A stretch of DNA of 64,000 nucleotides, from NCBI GenBank assembly GCA_963693305.1, contig OY855908.1, positions 19,362,993 through 19,426,992 on the forward strand, given 5' to 3'. The notes under the pieces are model-generated. The model worked only from the letters and a program-made list of their open reading frames with translations. It was not told the DNA's origin and did not search any database. The DNA comes from Meandrina meandrites (lineage: Eukaryota > Cnidaria > Anthozoa > Scleractinia > Meandrinidae). The translations under genes were made by a program, and so were the position numbers. Positions 19,112 through 30,128 of the stretch are shown here, piece after piece. Numbering within the stretch: the stretch's first letter is position 1; each line of letters opens with the position of its first letter.

Positions 19112-22100
19112 ATGGCTTTGCGCTCAGGGAAGAAGATTCAACAGCCCACTATGTCGGCAGAAGATTTTGCAGAGTTAAGTCGGCTGGTAAAAGTTCTTGC
19201 TCAGAAAACAGATCAACTAGAAGCTGTCAGTCAAAGCCGCCATGATGAAATTTTTGCGAAGTCAACGACGCTCGAGACTACAAACAAACAGGCTTTCCAC
19301 TGGGTTGGAAGGCTTAAATCAAGAATTGAAAACGGTAAAACAAACAGTGGAGAAAAAGGCAGATCAAGCTAAAATGGAGCAACTCGAGAAGAAGTTGGAT
19401 GAGATGGAAAATCGCTCGAAGAGGAATAATATTGTTATCTGGAACATTCCAGAAGGTGCCGAGAAAGAGTCGTCCTGCCTTGAGCTGGTAAATAAGATTT
19501 TTTACGAGCATATGTCCTTACAGGAGGAGATAGAAGTAATGCGAGCTCACCGCACAAATATTAAATGACGGGAAAACGCAACACGGGGTGCGCCTCAATC
19601 AAGACCAGTTCATGTGTATTTGTTGCGTTACACCGACAAAGAATATGTTTTACGCAACGCTGCTTCAAAGTTAAAGGACAATCCATTTCAAGAGGCAAAT
19701 TTGTTCATCTCTGACGACGTGTCCAAGTCTGTAAGGGAAGAACACAAGAAGCTGAAAGAATTGCATCTGGGCGAAATTCGCAAGCGAGAAGATGTACTCT
19801 TTGCATACATTCCCTGGAGCGTACCAGCTCGGATAATCTATAAATTGAACGGTGAGTCAAAACTGAAGACTCTATACCTACAAGCCGAGGAGGCCAACAC
19901 CAGCTAAACGGACCACTGAACATGAACGTGTTTATTACTGCTGCAAAATTTATCCTTTAATCCATAGAATGGTTTGTACTCGTTATTTATTTATTGCTAA
20001 ATGCCTATTGTTTTTTGTCAGAGATAGATTTGTAAGAAGCCATATTCGCATTAATTTCAACGCATTCAAGTAAATATGATCAAAAAGGAGCGGGCGCGGC
20101 TGAGGGAGAGAGAAAGAATGCTATACTCCTTCAGGAAAGAGGACAATTTGAAAGTTAAAATTGTTTTTCAGCGTAAAATATTTACTCTGTGTATGTGTTT
20201 TTGTGTTTGTGTTTTCGTGTTTTTGTGTAGTGCGATGCAAGTAGCTATTCAATGGTATGATATAACGCCAGCGGTCTTTCATGTTTTTTCTGTTACCTAA
20301 ATTAGAAAATTAACGGCAGATATGGGTGATTTAAGAATGCTGTCGCTAAATGTAAGAGGTTTAAGCAATTTTAAGAAAAGACGAGCAATTTTTGCATGGT
20401 GCAGAAAGCAAAATGCAAATATTATTTTTCTGCAAGAAACACATTCAACCGTTAATAGCGAGAAACAATGGAAAGCTGAATGGGGTGCCCCTTTGGAGCT
20501 TGCACATGGGAGTAGTAATGCGAGAGGTGTTGCAATACTCTTTCGGAAAGGGTTTGACTGTAAGATAATCAAAAAAGTTATTGATCCCGCTGGGAGATTC
20601 ATCTTTGTTCAAGCTCAAATCAATGATGAAAATTATTTTTTAGTGAATGTGTAAGGTCCAAACAATGATAATCAAGCCACGCAATTCTATGATCATTTAA
20701 TTGACCTTCTGAGAAAAGAAGGCCTTGCTTACGAAGATAAGATAATAATCGGTGGCGATTACAATTGTCCTATTAATCCACTTCTTGAAAAACAAGGCGG
20801 GATACTAGTAGCAAGGAAAAAAATTGTTGAACACATCGAAGAAATGCAAACAGTGTTTAATTTACATGATGTTTGGCATTTAAAAAACCCTCAAACAAAA
20901 AGCTTTACTTGGTCGCAAAAATCTCCTTTCGTCTTTTGTAGATTAGATTATTGGCTTATCTCCAATTCACTTCAGGACTTAATTAAAGATGTCGATATTA
21001 TTGCTGCAATTAGAACTGATCACTCGGCAATTCTTCTACACCTCCAGGAGCTTGAGGAATGTAAAAGAGGCCCAGGGTTTTGGAAAATGAATACTTCGGT
21101 ATTGACTGATGAAAATTTTCTCCAAAGGATGAAAGAAAAGCTAGAGGAATGGAAAAAGGAGGGCGATGAATTTTCTGATAAAAGAGTCGCTTGGGATTGG
21201 ATGAAATATAATGTGTGCCTGTTTTCAATTAACTACTCAAAAGAATTAGCTAAAACAAAAAGGGAAAGAGAAGAAAAACTGCAAAGAAACCTACAAATTG
21301 CAAAAGAACAATTTGAGCAGAACCCATGTGAAAGGGTCGAAAAAATTCTCGATGATTGTAATGCGGAATTGGATAATTTTTATGAGGAAAAAGCTAATGG
21401 ATTAATAGTACGCGTAAGGGCAAGATGGCATGAATATGGCGAAAAGAGTACAAAATATTTTTTAAGTTTGGAAAAGAGAAATTACACAAGAAAACACATA
21501 AGGAAGCTTTGCTTAAGTGGAGTTATTACCAAAAACTACCAAAAAATATTAGACTCCTCCTCGGAATATTATAAGAAGTTATACCGCAGCAAATTGAGCG
21601 TAAGTCAGTCTGATGTATTAGATCAGTTCTTAGGAAACGCGAACATTCCAGCGCTATCGGAAGAAGAAAGATTAAGTTGTGAGGGTCAAATTACTACAGA
21701 GAGTGTGTTAAAGCTCTTGATACTTTTGACACTGGGAAAACTCCAGGAAATGATGGAATTCCTGTTGAATTCAGTTGGTGTGTTTATGACAGATGTTTTT
21801 AATTATTCTTTTGAGCTTGGGCAAATGTCAAGTTCTCAAAAGCAGGCAGTCATCAGTTTGATCGATAAAAAAGGAAAAGATAGAATGTTTTTGAAAAATT
21901 GGAGACCAATCTCGTTAATTAATGTCGACTCGAAAATTGCAACTAAGGTCATCGCAAATAGAATTAAAAATGTTCTTCCGGGTATAATTCACTCAAATCT
22001 GTCTGGTTTTATGAAGGGTAGGTTTATTGGAGAAACAGCTCGATCAGTCTTAGACATCATCGCACATACAGAATCATCAAACCTTCCAGGTGTTTTACTC

Positions 22101-22515
22101 TTTCTAGACTTTGAAAAAGCTTTTGATTCAATTGAACATGATTTTCTTTATAAATCACTAGAGCTTTTCAATTTTGGCCCCTCCTTCATAAAATGGATAC
22201 AAACATTTTACAATAATCTCTCAAGTTGCGTTCTTAACAATGGTTTTTTTCATCTCCTTTTCAACTTGAAAGAGGTGTAAGACAGGGAGACCCATTGTCG
22301 CCGTATTTATTCTTAATTGCCATTGAAATAATGGCAATTTCTATACGAACAAATGAACAGATTGAAGGCATAAAAATCAGGGAAGATGAGACCAAGTCTT
22401 TGTTGTATGCAGATGGCATGACAGCTACACTTGCCAATATTTCATCGGTCGAAAAAGTAATACAAACCCTTGATAACTTTGAGAAATGTTCTGGCCTAAA
22501 AATGAATTGTGACCT
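19112..22515 (+). mobile_element. L1/Tx1-like LINE with ORF1 and broken ORF2
   Basis: ORF1 (19112-19907, with a frameshift near 19330 and a stop at 19566) carries a coiled coil (LEKKLDEMENRSKRNNIVIW leading into an RRM-like region) and ends PARIIYKLNGESKLKTLYL, as in L1 ORF1 RNA-binding proteins. ORF2 starts at 20322 with endonuclease motifs (LSLNVRGLSNFKKR, FLQETHS, GGDYNCPIN, RLDYWLIS, IRTDHSAI). Reverse transcriptase follows: KNWRPISLINVDSKI, FLDFEKAFDSIEHDF, a frameshift near 22275, GVRQGDPLSPYLF, and LLYADG (the second catalytic Asp replaced by Gly). It ends abruptly after FEKCSGLKMN, losing the C-terminus and 3' UTR. It is inactive. Confidence 0.85.
20844..22280 (+). pseudogene. LINE ORF2 endonuclease-RT segment (478 codons)
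   Basis: This is the longest open stretch of the second LINE. It includes the last part of the endonuclease (KSFTWSQKSPFVFCRLDYWL, then the catalytic-type IRTDHSAILL), a long basic linker (ANGLIVRVRARWHEYGEKST), and the fingers and palm of the reverse transcriptase up to SSCVLNNGFFHLLFN. It is cut off upstream by a stop at 20652 and downstream by a frameshift at about 22275. Confidence 0.8.
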
Positions 22516-22549
22516 TCCATAGGAAAACACGTCTTATCGAACATTTCAA

Positions 22550-22815
22550 TTTGGGCCAAACGGCGTTTGCAAGGCGTTTGCAAGGGGTTTGCAAAACGTT
22601 TGAAAAGAGTTTGTGAAGCGTTTGAAACGCTTTTAAAAGGGTTTGTAAAGCGTTTGAAAGGAGTTTGTAAAGCGTTTGAAAGGAGTTTGTAAAGCGTTTG
22701 AAAGGAGTTTGTAAAGCGTTTGAAAGGAGTTTGTAAAGCGTTTGAAAAGAGTTTGCAATGCGTTTGAAAGCGTTTGCATGGGGTTTGCGAAGGGTTTGCA
22801 AAGCGTTTGAGGTCG
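22550..22815 (+). repeat. 22-bp minisatellite
   Basis: Units of the form GTTTGTAAAGCGTTTGAAAG recur at 22-bp spacing, near-perfect in the middle (about 22640-22745) and degenerate at both edges. The array starts about 40 bases after the truncated LINE and ends about 110 bases before the BEL LTR. It can be read as one minus-strand ORF, but only because the unit lacks stops. Confidence 0.85.
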
Positions 22816-22926
22816 CTTGTCTAAGGTTTTGTATGCTATAAGCTCAGAATGTTAAACCCTTCAAAGAGTTTTTTAATATTCGGCTTCAGTGGTTTTGACA
22901 ATCGGTCGTTTACTTCTAATAGTGAT

Positions 22927-23304
22927 TGTTATCGTCGCATTATGATAGCGATACAATCAGCGGGAACTTCAAACATCGTACAACATTTATTTTCATCTTA
23001 CAACTACGAGTTTGACTGAAAGGAAAAGAAAGGCAACAAAATAAATATTAAAAACAAATCTAGCGGGATAAAACTAAAAGAAAACTAATGAACATGAACT
23101 TACAGAATTTTTCCCGGATGAACAATCAATAGAATCGGCGGCAAGATAGCTTCGAAATTAATAACAAGACGAACGTTGTAGTCACACCGCTAACAGTTTA
23201 AAAAATCTAATTTTATGCGCACTAGACTCTGTCCCGGTGGGACGCGGGTAAACCTAATTTACATGAAATAAAGCCTAAGTGTAAATGAGTGCGAGAATGT
23301 TACA
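22927..23304 (-). repeat. BEL 3' LTR
   Basis: TG...CA-bounded 378-bp LTR, the downstream one for the minus-strand element. It is preceded on the element strand by a polypurine tract and about 300 bp of untranslated sequence (23305-23619). Confidence 0.95.
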
Positions 23305-23619
23305 TTCCGGCCCCTAAATGCGGGATACTTCTAGCATTTAACAAACAATAGAGTAACATTAGCAGCCCGCGTTAAAATATAACAAACAAAACAACGACAA
23401 CAAAGCTTCTTAATGGAAAGTGACTTATAACAATTCCACTATAGCTAAGTGAGAAATAATGAGTTCAGTTCCTTGTAATGCTCAAAGAAGGGGATTCCCT
23501 TCTAAGTTCCATAACAAATCAGTCATTCCCGATATCACCGTAGTCTTTGGGCTTGAAAATCCGTCGAGTAAAACCACACAGAAATCTAGCGTCCCCAAGT
23601 TGGAGCGGATAAAGCTAAT

Positions 23620-26600
23620 TTAACCTGAAGAGGATTCGAGGAAGACAATTTTGTCGATTGGTCGCTGTAGAATCGATGCTTTGGTCTTCACGGTTACTCT
23701 TCGAACGAACCCGTCTTTGGCGTTTCCTTGGACATCCAAAACACGGCCAAGCGGCCAGCAGCTTCGCGGGCAACTTGCATCAGCCACTAGGACGATGTCG
23801 TCAACAGCAAGATTTCTCCGTGGTCGATTCCATTTTTGCCTCTCTTGTAGAGATGGGAGGTACTCCTTGATCCACCTTCGCCAGAAAACGTCAGCCAGGT
23901 ATTGAACCTGTCGCCACCGCTTACGAGAGTACATGTCATCTTTGGCAAAGAGACCAGGTGGAGCTGATGGTCCAGAGCGAAGCAGTAGCAAGTGATTTGG
24001 CGTTAGGGCCTCCATATCTCTCGGATCATCTGATATCTTTGTTATCGGTCTACCATTAACGATGGACATTACTTCACAAATCAACGTTGCCAAGCCTTCA
24101 TCGTCAAGAATCTGTTCCCTTGTAAGAGCGCCCATAACCTTTCTCACCGTTCTGATGCAACGTTCCCAAGCTCCGCCGTGATGCGAACCACCCGGAGGGT
24201 TAAATAACCATCTCACGTCTCGTTGCAGTAAGAACTCGCCAATCCTTTGTTGGTTCCAACCTGCAATGGCTTCACGTAGCTCCTTCTCTCCTTGAACAAA
24301 ATTTCCGCCATTGTCGGATCTCACTTCTTCGGGTTGGCCCCTTAGAGCAATGAACCGTCGCATCGCATTTATGAAGGAATCCGTATCGAGACTGTGGGCG
24401 ACTTCCAAATGGATAGCTCTGATAGATAAACAAGTGAATAGGACACCATATCTTTTCACAAGACTTCTTCCTCTTCGCACAACGAACGGGCCAAAGCAAT
24501 CAATTCCTACAAATGTGAAGGGCGGTTTCTCAGGTGTCACACGGTCCGCGGGCAGATCTGCCATTTTCTGCTCTCCTAATGGGGCTTGTCTTCTTTTGCA
24601 ATCGAAACAGTCGACCAGCACGCTCTTCACAGCCGTCCTCGCTTTGAGGATCCAGAACTTTTCCCGAATCAGGGATAACACATGTTCCAAACCTGAATGA
24701 CCCGACTTTAGATGGTAGTGACGCACGATCAATTCTACAACATGGTGCTTCTTAGGCAGGATAAGTTGGTGCTTCGCAGAGTCTGGGATTGGTGCTTGTT
24801 TCAAGCGCCCTCCAACATACAACAGGCCATCAATCTTTACTGGATCAAGCTTGTAAATCGTGCTCGATTTCTTGATTAGCCGTTTCTTCTCTTCGTTATT
24901 CTTCGAGCCATCGCTTTCGTCTTCCTTTCCTTTCTCTTTGAGACAGGATATCTCTTCTTGGAAGCTCTGTCGTTGAACGAATTTAAGGACTTCTTTCTCT
25001 GCTTTGTCAATCTCATCCACACTTATAGGTTCGCCCACTTCAGAGGATTTCAGTACCAGTAGCGAACCCCTTTTACGCCTTTCGCACGATGCCCTCAGTC
25101 TCTCCCGATAACGCAAAACCCAGGCAAAGATCTTTTTAAGGCGAGACCATGATGAAAAGTTCCCAAATATCCGATTCATGCTATTGATCCCAGCGTCGGA
25201 TACAGCGAAATGCGTTTGAATCTCTCTCTTGATTTCAGGGTCGTCATCAGGAATTTCTTTGACAGTGGTCGGTTGCGCAGGCCAACTTGACTCGTGCTGC
25301 CAGAGGAAGTCAGGACCATTTATCCAACGATTCTTCTTAATAACAGTGCCTATCGCAAGACCTCTCGACGCGTCATCTGCGGGGTTTGCCTCTGAGCTCA
25401 CATACTTCCACTGCGACGGTGAAGATCCATCACGTATGACTGCGACTCTATTAGCAACAAATGTGTGAAACCGTTTGTTGTTGCTTCTAATGTAGTTGAT
25501 TACGCAGGTACTATCCGTCCAAAACACGGATTCATGTATCGGAAGATCGATCTCTCTTCGAATAATCTTGTCTAACCTTGATGCTAGGACAGCTGCTGAC
25601 AATTCTAATCTTGGTATCGTTATAGACTTCAGCGGGGCAGTACGCGCTTTCCCCATTACGAAAGAACAATGTATTACGCCTTCATCATCCAGAGATCTGA
25701 GGTAAGAGACCGCACCATAGCCTTGTTGAGAGGCGTCAGAGAAGTGGTGAAGTTGCAGTGACACGGATTTACCAAAGTTCTGCGGCTTGAAACAGCGATC
25801 GACCGAGAATTGCTCGAGCTTGGGTAGATCTTGTAACCATTTTAGCCAACGCCCTTTTTCTGCGTCAGGAATCGGGTCATCCCATTCCAGTTTCTTTCGA
25901 CATAAATCTTGTAATATCACTTTGGCTGGGAAGATTACTGGGGCTGCGAAACCAAGAGGATCATATACTGAAGAGACAACAGACAGTAATCCTCTTCTTG
26001 TGAGGGGCTTATCGTTAACTTCAATCTTGAAACAGAACTTATCACTTTCTACGTCCCAACGCACCCCAAGAGCGCGCTCTACAGGCATTTGACCATCGTT
26101 AAGATCCTTGAATGTGCCGGCTCTCTCAGACTCTGGCAATGATTCAACCAGCTTACGAGAATTTGAGACCCATTTAGTTAAATTGAATCCTCCCTTTTCT
26201 AGAAGCCTTCTGAGGTCAGCGGTCAGACGGATAGCTTCATTTTCACCAGGCACGGACTTTAGGCAGTCGTCTACATAGAAGTTTCTTTTGACAGTGTTAA
26301 TGACCTCGAAATCGAACTCATGTAGGTTGTCCTCGGCCGTCTTCCTGAGAGCAAAGTTCGCACAGCTGGGAGAGGACACAGCACCGAACAAATGAACTCT
26401 CATCTGATACTCCTCGGGTCGACTTTCTAAATTACCGCCTGGCCACCACAAGAAGCGAAGCACATGTGAATCGTCTGGACGTACGCAGACTTGATAGAAC
26501 ATAGACTCGATATCGGCCATGATAGCTATCCTTTCTTGCCGGAACCGAGTCAGAACACCGATAAGGGTGTTGGTCATGTCTGGGCCTTGTAACAGTACAT

Positions 26601-29600
26601 CATTGAGGGAGACACCCCTGTACTTGGCTGCACAATCGAAAACCACACGAACTTTCCCAGGCTTCTTGGGGTGAAAAACTGGATGGTGTGGTAAGAACCA
26701 CGTAGCTTCACCCGGACGGCTTAATTGATAATCCGGGACCTTTCTAGCATAGGCCTTGTCAAGGAGGTTGTCTATGAAAGCCGAGTACTTCTGAAAGAGG
26801 TCTTGATCTCTGCTAAGTCTTCTTCGTAGCAGCCTCAGACGATGTTCTGCCAAAGGTTTGTTATTCGGGAGGCAGAGTGGAGGACACTTCCACGGCAAGG
26901 CAATTTCATAATGACCTTCTTTAAGAACAGCAGAGGTTTCCATAATCGTCATGGCTCTTCTGTCCTCAAGGGACGGCGCTCTCTCACTGCCAAGCAAAGA
27001 ATCGTTGAACTCCATATTGCAAAACCTCTGGAATTGATGGTCAAGTGCAGCGTCCGTTCGAACAAAGTTCGTAGTGCGTGTAGCTTGTCCGGTTCTGCCC
27101 AATGGGCCATTGATCGCCCAGCCCAGCAACGTTCTGGTCGCATATGGACCTCCATTCTGACTTTCTCTAACCTCTTTCGGTTCCAGAGCTTTAGGTACAT
27201 CGTGGCCTATTAGTAAACCAACATTGGCTTCTATTTCAGTGACATGTATTCCTTTCAGATGGGGCCACCTGTCGACATCATCTTGACTGGGTATGCTCTC
27301 TGAAGCTATTGGAAGTTTAGGTGTAGAGAACACGAGAGGTAGCTCAATGAAATTGTTTTCATCGAAGTCGAAAACTTCCAACTGGACCAATGTACTCCTT
27401 TTCGTACTATTTTCTTTTTCCATCGTTGTCAGCGATAAAGTGGTGTTGATGCCTTTGATTCTAAGCTGCTTCATTAGCTGATCGCTGCAGAAAGACGTAT
27501 TTGAGCCACCATCTAAGAAGGCATAAGTGTGTACCATGGTATCGCCGCCCTTGGCTCTTACTTTGACTGGTACTACAGGTAATCCCGTTACCGACGTTCC
27601 GGCCCCAGTAAAGGCACACCGCGACTCGCCCACATCTACGTAAGCACTCTGGGCTTCTATCTCTGGCTGCGTTTCGTTGCCAACTCGTGCTGCTGGTGGA
27701 TGTAGAAAGGTTGAATGTTTGTCGCTACATCCATCCACCTTGCAAAAACTCGACTTTGGGCACGTTGAAGCATAATGACCTGGGATCAGACAGTTGTAGC
27801 AAAGCTCTTTCTCTCGTACAAGTTCATATCTATCACGGACACTTCTACTTCTAAACTGCTTGCACTGGGATAACCAATGAGGGGCTCTGCATAACGGACA
27901 ATTCTGACTAGGGTTGCTGGACCTCAACTCCAAGACGTCATTAGCCACGCCCTCGTTTATGGGGTGAGTATTACTATTGGGATCATGATCATGGGCGTCT
28001 GCTCCAAACGAAGAGGCTCTTCTATTCATTGGTTTCCTTCCTTCGAGAACACTTCTGTTTTTCGGCTCACTGGAAATGTCTCCAAATATTGGGTGCGTTA
28101 ATACTCGAGCTTTCATCTCTACAAAACTTGCAATGTCAGCAAACGTTACTTCCCTTGCTTTTCTCTCCGTGATATCATCGGCTACATCACGCCATTTTTG
28201 GCGCAAATTGAACGGAAGTCTGGCCACAACTTTCCTTAGACTATCCGGATTCTCGATCTTGCTTAGGTATCCAATATCGCTCAAAGTGTTCTTACAACTT
28301 GTCAAAAGGGCAGAGAACGACTGTAACGCTGTTCCGTCTTCAGCTTTTATCGCAGATCCATTAGTAACACGATCGACATACGCAGAGGCAATCTTGTACG
28401 GTTGACCATAGCGTTTGGCAAGCAACTTGCGGGCCTCTTGATATCCTCTATCGGAATCCATTGCAAGACAACTGCGCATCAACTCCTGCACGTCGCCAGC
28501 TGTGTACTGCACAAGGTAATACAATCTTGAGCTAGGACTCGCCGTTTTTGCCTCAATCATACTCTCAAAGGCCCTGATGAAACTGCAATATTCGATGGGA
28601 TCGCCGGTGAATGTGGGAACTTCAGGTTGAGGCAACGTTAGGGTCAAAGTATGAAGCTGTTGTTCCTTTAGCAATTGTTGCACTTGTTGGTTTTGTTGTT
28701 GCTGGATGTTTATCATGTTACGATTCTGCTCTTGCTGCTGACGTTGCAACTCCATTAATTGACGAAATCCTTCTTCGCTAGAAATCGAATGCAGAGATTC
28801 TCTGTCCTCAACTACATTACGCTGCCTTCCGTTCGCATTTATTTCAGACGCTGGACGATGCTTGTCCTGTGCACGAAGTTTCTGACTGACGTTAGACTCT
28901 TCTTTAGTTATCCTGAACTCGGATTTAACAGCAGGTGCAGTATTTCGAAATCCAACGTTCGCAACAAGCTCTGGAACACCCACCTCGGCTTGCGCGAGGA
29001 CACGTTCTTCTGCTTCGGCTTTTGCAATTTCAGTCTCAAGAGCTAACTCTTGTTTTCTTTGTTGTAAGCGCAATTCTTCCTGTTGCAAGGCTTGCTGCTT
29101 TCGTAGCATAGAGGCTTCGGCTGTTAAAGACGCTCTCTTCGCCGCTACTACAATTCTGGCACTGCTCACTGAGCTCCGCCTGGAAGATCTTGACCCTGAC
29201 CTCGAACTAGCTCTTGATTTCTGTGACAAGCCCGCAACTTTAGGGGAAACTCGAGAATCAACGCAGCTGATAGAGTCGTCTGGGTTAATTTCCGGAAGGT
29301 CAGTAGCTCGCGGCGGTTGACTGAAACCTTGAATCCAATCGTCGATAATTCTTCTCGTGTCGTTAGCAAGAAGTATTGCAGTATCGTAATATTCATGCGA
29401 ATCGTCGATCTCATTTTGGTCGACGAGTTGTTCATGGTACGCTTGGTGCGCAACTTTAAATTTGTCTATCGCTTCATCCAACTCGGCACGCTTACGCTCG
29501 AGGTCGCTTACGTCGCCAAAATCTGACATAATTTCTCTGGCTTCATTTTGCTTACGGGTGATTACTCCTTTGGCGGCGCTTCTGGAAGCTTTCAATCGAA

Positions 29601-29727
29601 AGATTGTCTCGTTCGCAACCGCAGATTGATCGATGGTAACATTTGGTTGTCTTATCCTTACTCCACCAGTCGCGCCTTCAGTCGTCAAAGTACCTTCAAG
29701 ATCCGCATTAGACATCTCAAACATCAA
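23620..29727 (-). CDS. BEL/Pao gag-pol polyprotein, 2035 aa
   Basis: A single intact frame encodes all functions needed for copying the element through RNA into virus-like particles and integrating it. Domains, approximate residues: coiled, Gln/Arg-rich N-terminus 1-360; Pao-type gag region with FTGDPIEYCSFIRAF around 370-520; zinc knuckle CYNCLIPGHYASTC about 640; aspartic protease with DGGSNTSF about 740; reverse transcriptase 950-1200 with YVDD about 1150; RNase H with FSDASQQGYGA about 1330; integrase with H2C2 zinc motif about 1665-1710 and catalytic GIDCFGPF, SDNGGNF and AWERC at about 1740, 1805 and 1860; a C-terminal BEL/Pao domain (WPLGRVLDV) 1930-2030. All catalytic residues I can check are present. 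The first ATG lies only 18 bases inside the 5' LTR; a nearby second ATG is also possible. Confidence 0.96.
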   Translation of the reverse strand: MMFEMSNADLEGTLTTEGATGGVRIRQPNVTIDQSAVANETIFRLKASRSAAKGVITRKQNEAREIMSDFGDVSDLERKRAELDEAIDKFKVAHQAYHEQLVDQNEIDDSHEYYDTAILLANDTRRIIDDWIQGFSQPPRATDLPEINPDDSISCVDSRVSPKVAGLSQKSRASSRSGSRSSRRSSVSSARIVVAAKRASLTAEASMLRKQQALQQEELRLQQRKQELALETEIAKAEAEERVLAQAEVGVPELVANVGFRNTAPAVKSEFRITKEESNVSQKLRAQDKHRPASEINANGRQRNVVEDRESLHSISSEEGFRQLMELQRQQQEQNRNMINIQQQQNQQVQQLLKEQQLHTLTLTLPQPEVPTFTGDPIEYCSFIRAFESMIEAKTASPSSRLYYLVQYTAGDVQELMRSCLAMDSDRGYQEARKLLAKRYGQPYKIASAYVDRVTNGSAIKAEDGTALQSFSALLTSCKNTLSDIGYLSKIENPDSLRKVVARLPFNLRQKWRDVADDITERKAREVTFADIASFVEMKARVLTHPIFGDISSEPKNRSVLEGRKPMNRRASSFGADAHDHDPNSNTHPINEGVANDVLELRSSNPSQNCPLCRAPHWLSQCKQFRSRSVRDRYELVREKELCYNCLIPGHYASTCPKSSFCKVDGCSDKHSTFLHPPAARVGNETQPEIEAQSAYVDVGESRCAFTGAGTSVTGLPVVPVKVRAKGGDTMVHTYAFLDGGSNTSFCSDQLMKQLRIKGINTTLSLTTMEKENSTKRSTLVQLEVFDFDENNFIELPLVFSTPKLPIASESIPSQDDVDRWPHLKGIHVTEIEANVGLLIGHDVPKALEPKEVRESQNGGPYATRTLLGWAINGPLGRTGQATRTTNFVRTDAALDHQFQRFCNMEFNDSLLGSERAPSLEDRRAMTIMETSAVLKEGHYEIALPWKCPPLCLPNNKPLAEHRLRLLRRRLSRDQDLFQKYSAFIDNLLDKAYARKVPDYQLSRPGEATWFLPHHPVFHPKKPGKVRVVFDCAAKYRGVSLNDVLLQGPDMTNTLIGVLTRFRQERIAIMADIESMFYQVCVRPDDSHVLRFLWWPGGNLESRPEEYQMRVHLFGAVSSPSCANFALRKTAEDNLHEFDFEVINTVKRNFYVDDCLKSVPGENEAIRLTADLRRLLEKGGFNLTKWVSNSRKLVESLPESERAGTFKDLNDGQMPVERALGVRWDVESDKFCFKIEVNDKPLTRRGLLSVVSSVYDPLGFAAPVIFPAKVILQDLCRKKLEWDDPIPDAEKGRWLKWLQDLPKLEQFSVDRCFKPQNFGKSVSLQLHHFSDASQQGYGAVSYLRSLDDEGVIHCSFVMGKARTAPLKSITIPRLELSAAVLASRLDKIIRREIDLPIHESVFWTDSTCVINYIRSNNKRFHTFVANRVAVIRDGSSPSQWKYVSSEANPADDASRGLAIGTVIKKNRWINGPDFLWQHESSWPAQPTTVKEIPDDDPEIKREIQTHFAVSDAGINSMNRIFGNFSSWSRLKKIFAWVLRYRERLRASCERRKRGSLLVLKSSEVGEPISVDEIDKAEKEVLKFVQRQSFQEEISCLKEKGKEDESDGSKNNEEKKRLIKKSSTIYKLDPVKIDGLLYVGGRLKQAPIPDSAKHQLILPKKHHVVELIVRHYHLKSGHSGLEHVLSLIREKFWILKARTAVKSVLVDCFDCKRRQAPLGEQKMADLPADRVTPEKPPFTFVGIDCFGPFVVRRGRSLVKRYGVLFTCLSIRAIHLEVAHSLDTDSFINAMRRFIALRGQPEEVRSDNGGNFVQGEKELREAIAGWNQQRIGEFLLQRDVRWLFNPPGGSHHGGAWERCIRTVRKVMGALTREQILDDEGLATLICEVMSIVNGRPITKISDDPRDMEALTPNHLLLLRSGPSAPPGLFAKDDMYSRKRWRQVQYLADVFWRRWIKEYLPSLQERQKWNRPRRNLAVDDIVLVADASCPRSCWPLGRVLDVQGNAKDGFVRRVTVKTKASILQRPIDKIVFLESSSG

Positions 29728-29744
29728 GGAAATTCTTCAAACAA

Positions 29745-30122
29745 TGTTATCGTCGCATTATGATAGCGATACAATCAGCGGGAACTTCAAACATCGTACA
29801 ACATTTATTTTCATCTTACAACTACGAGTTTGACTGAAAGGAAAAGAAAGGCAACAAAATAAATATTAAAAACAAATCTAGCGGGATAAAACTAAAAGAA
29901 AACTAATGAACATGAACTTACAGAATTTTTCCCGGATCAACAATCAATAGAATCGGCGGCAAGATAGCTTCGAAATTAATAACAAGACGAACGTTGTAGT
30001 CACACCGCTAACAGTTTAAAAAATCTAATTTTATGCGCACTAGACTCTGTCCCGGTGGGACGCGGGTAAACCTAATTTACATGAAATAAAGCCTAAGTGT
30101 AAATGAGTGCGAGAATGTTACA
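29745..30122 (-). repeat. BEL 5' LTR
   Basis: Upstream LTR for the minus-strand element, 378 bp, expected to hold the promoter driving transcription leftwards. The 17 bases between it and the ORF do not show an obvious TGG-starting tRNA primer site, so the priming tRNA is unclear. Confidence 0.95.
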
Positions 30123-30128
30123 GTGATA

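Larger units (their letters stand above)
22922..30127 (-). mobile_element. Complete BEL/Pao LTR retrotransposon
   Basis: 378-bp LTRs at 22927-23304 and 29745-30122 begin TGTTATCG and end GTTACA. They differ at only one position by eye (G/C near 23117 and 29937). The 5-bp target duplication GTGAT is at 22922-22926 and 30123-30127. One gag-pol ORF fills the interior. A purine-rich tract (AGGGGCCGGAA on the minus strand) abuts the 3' LTR at 23305. The near-identical LTRs, intact duplication and open reading frame indicate a very recent insertion. Confidence 0.97.

Noticed and set aside
22496..22801. Minus-strand 101-aa ORF with repeated NSFQTLYKLL
   Set aside because: Translation of the 22-bp minisatellite plus LINE antisense; no independent support.
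22550..22815. CRISPR-like array
   Set aside because: Regular 22-bp units have no unique spacers, and the DNA is eukaryotic; it is a minisatellite.
24311..29833. Plus-strand ORFs across the BEL element
   Set aside because: Antisense shadows of the intact 2035-codon polyprotein.
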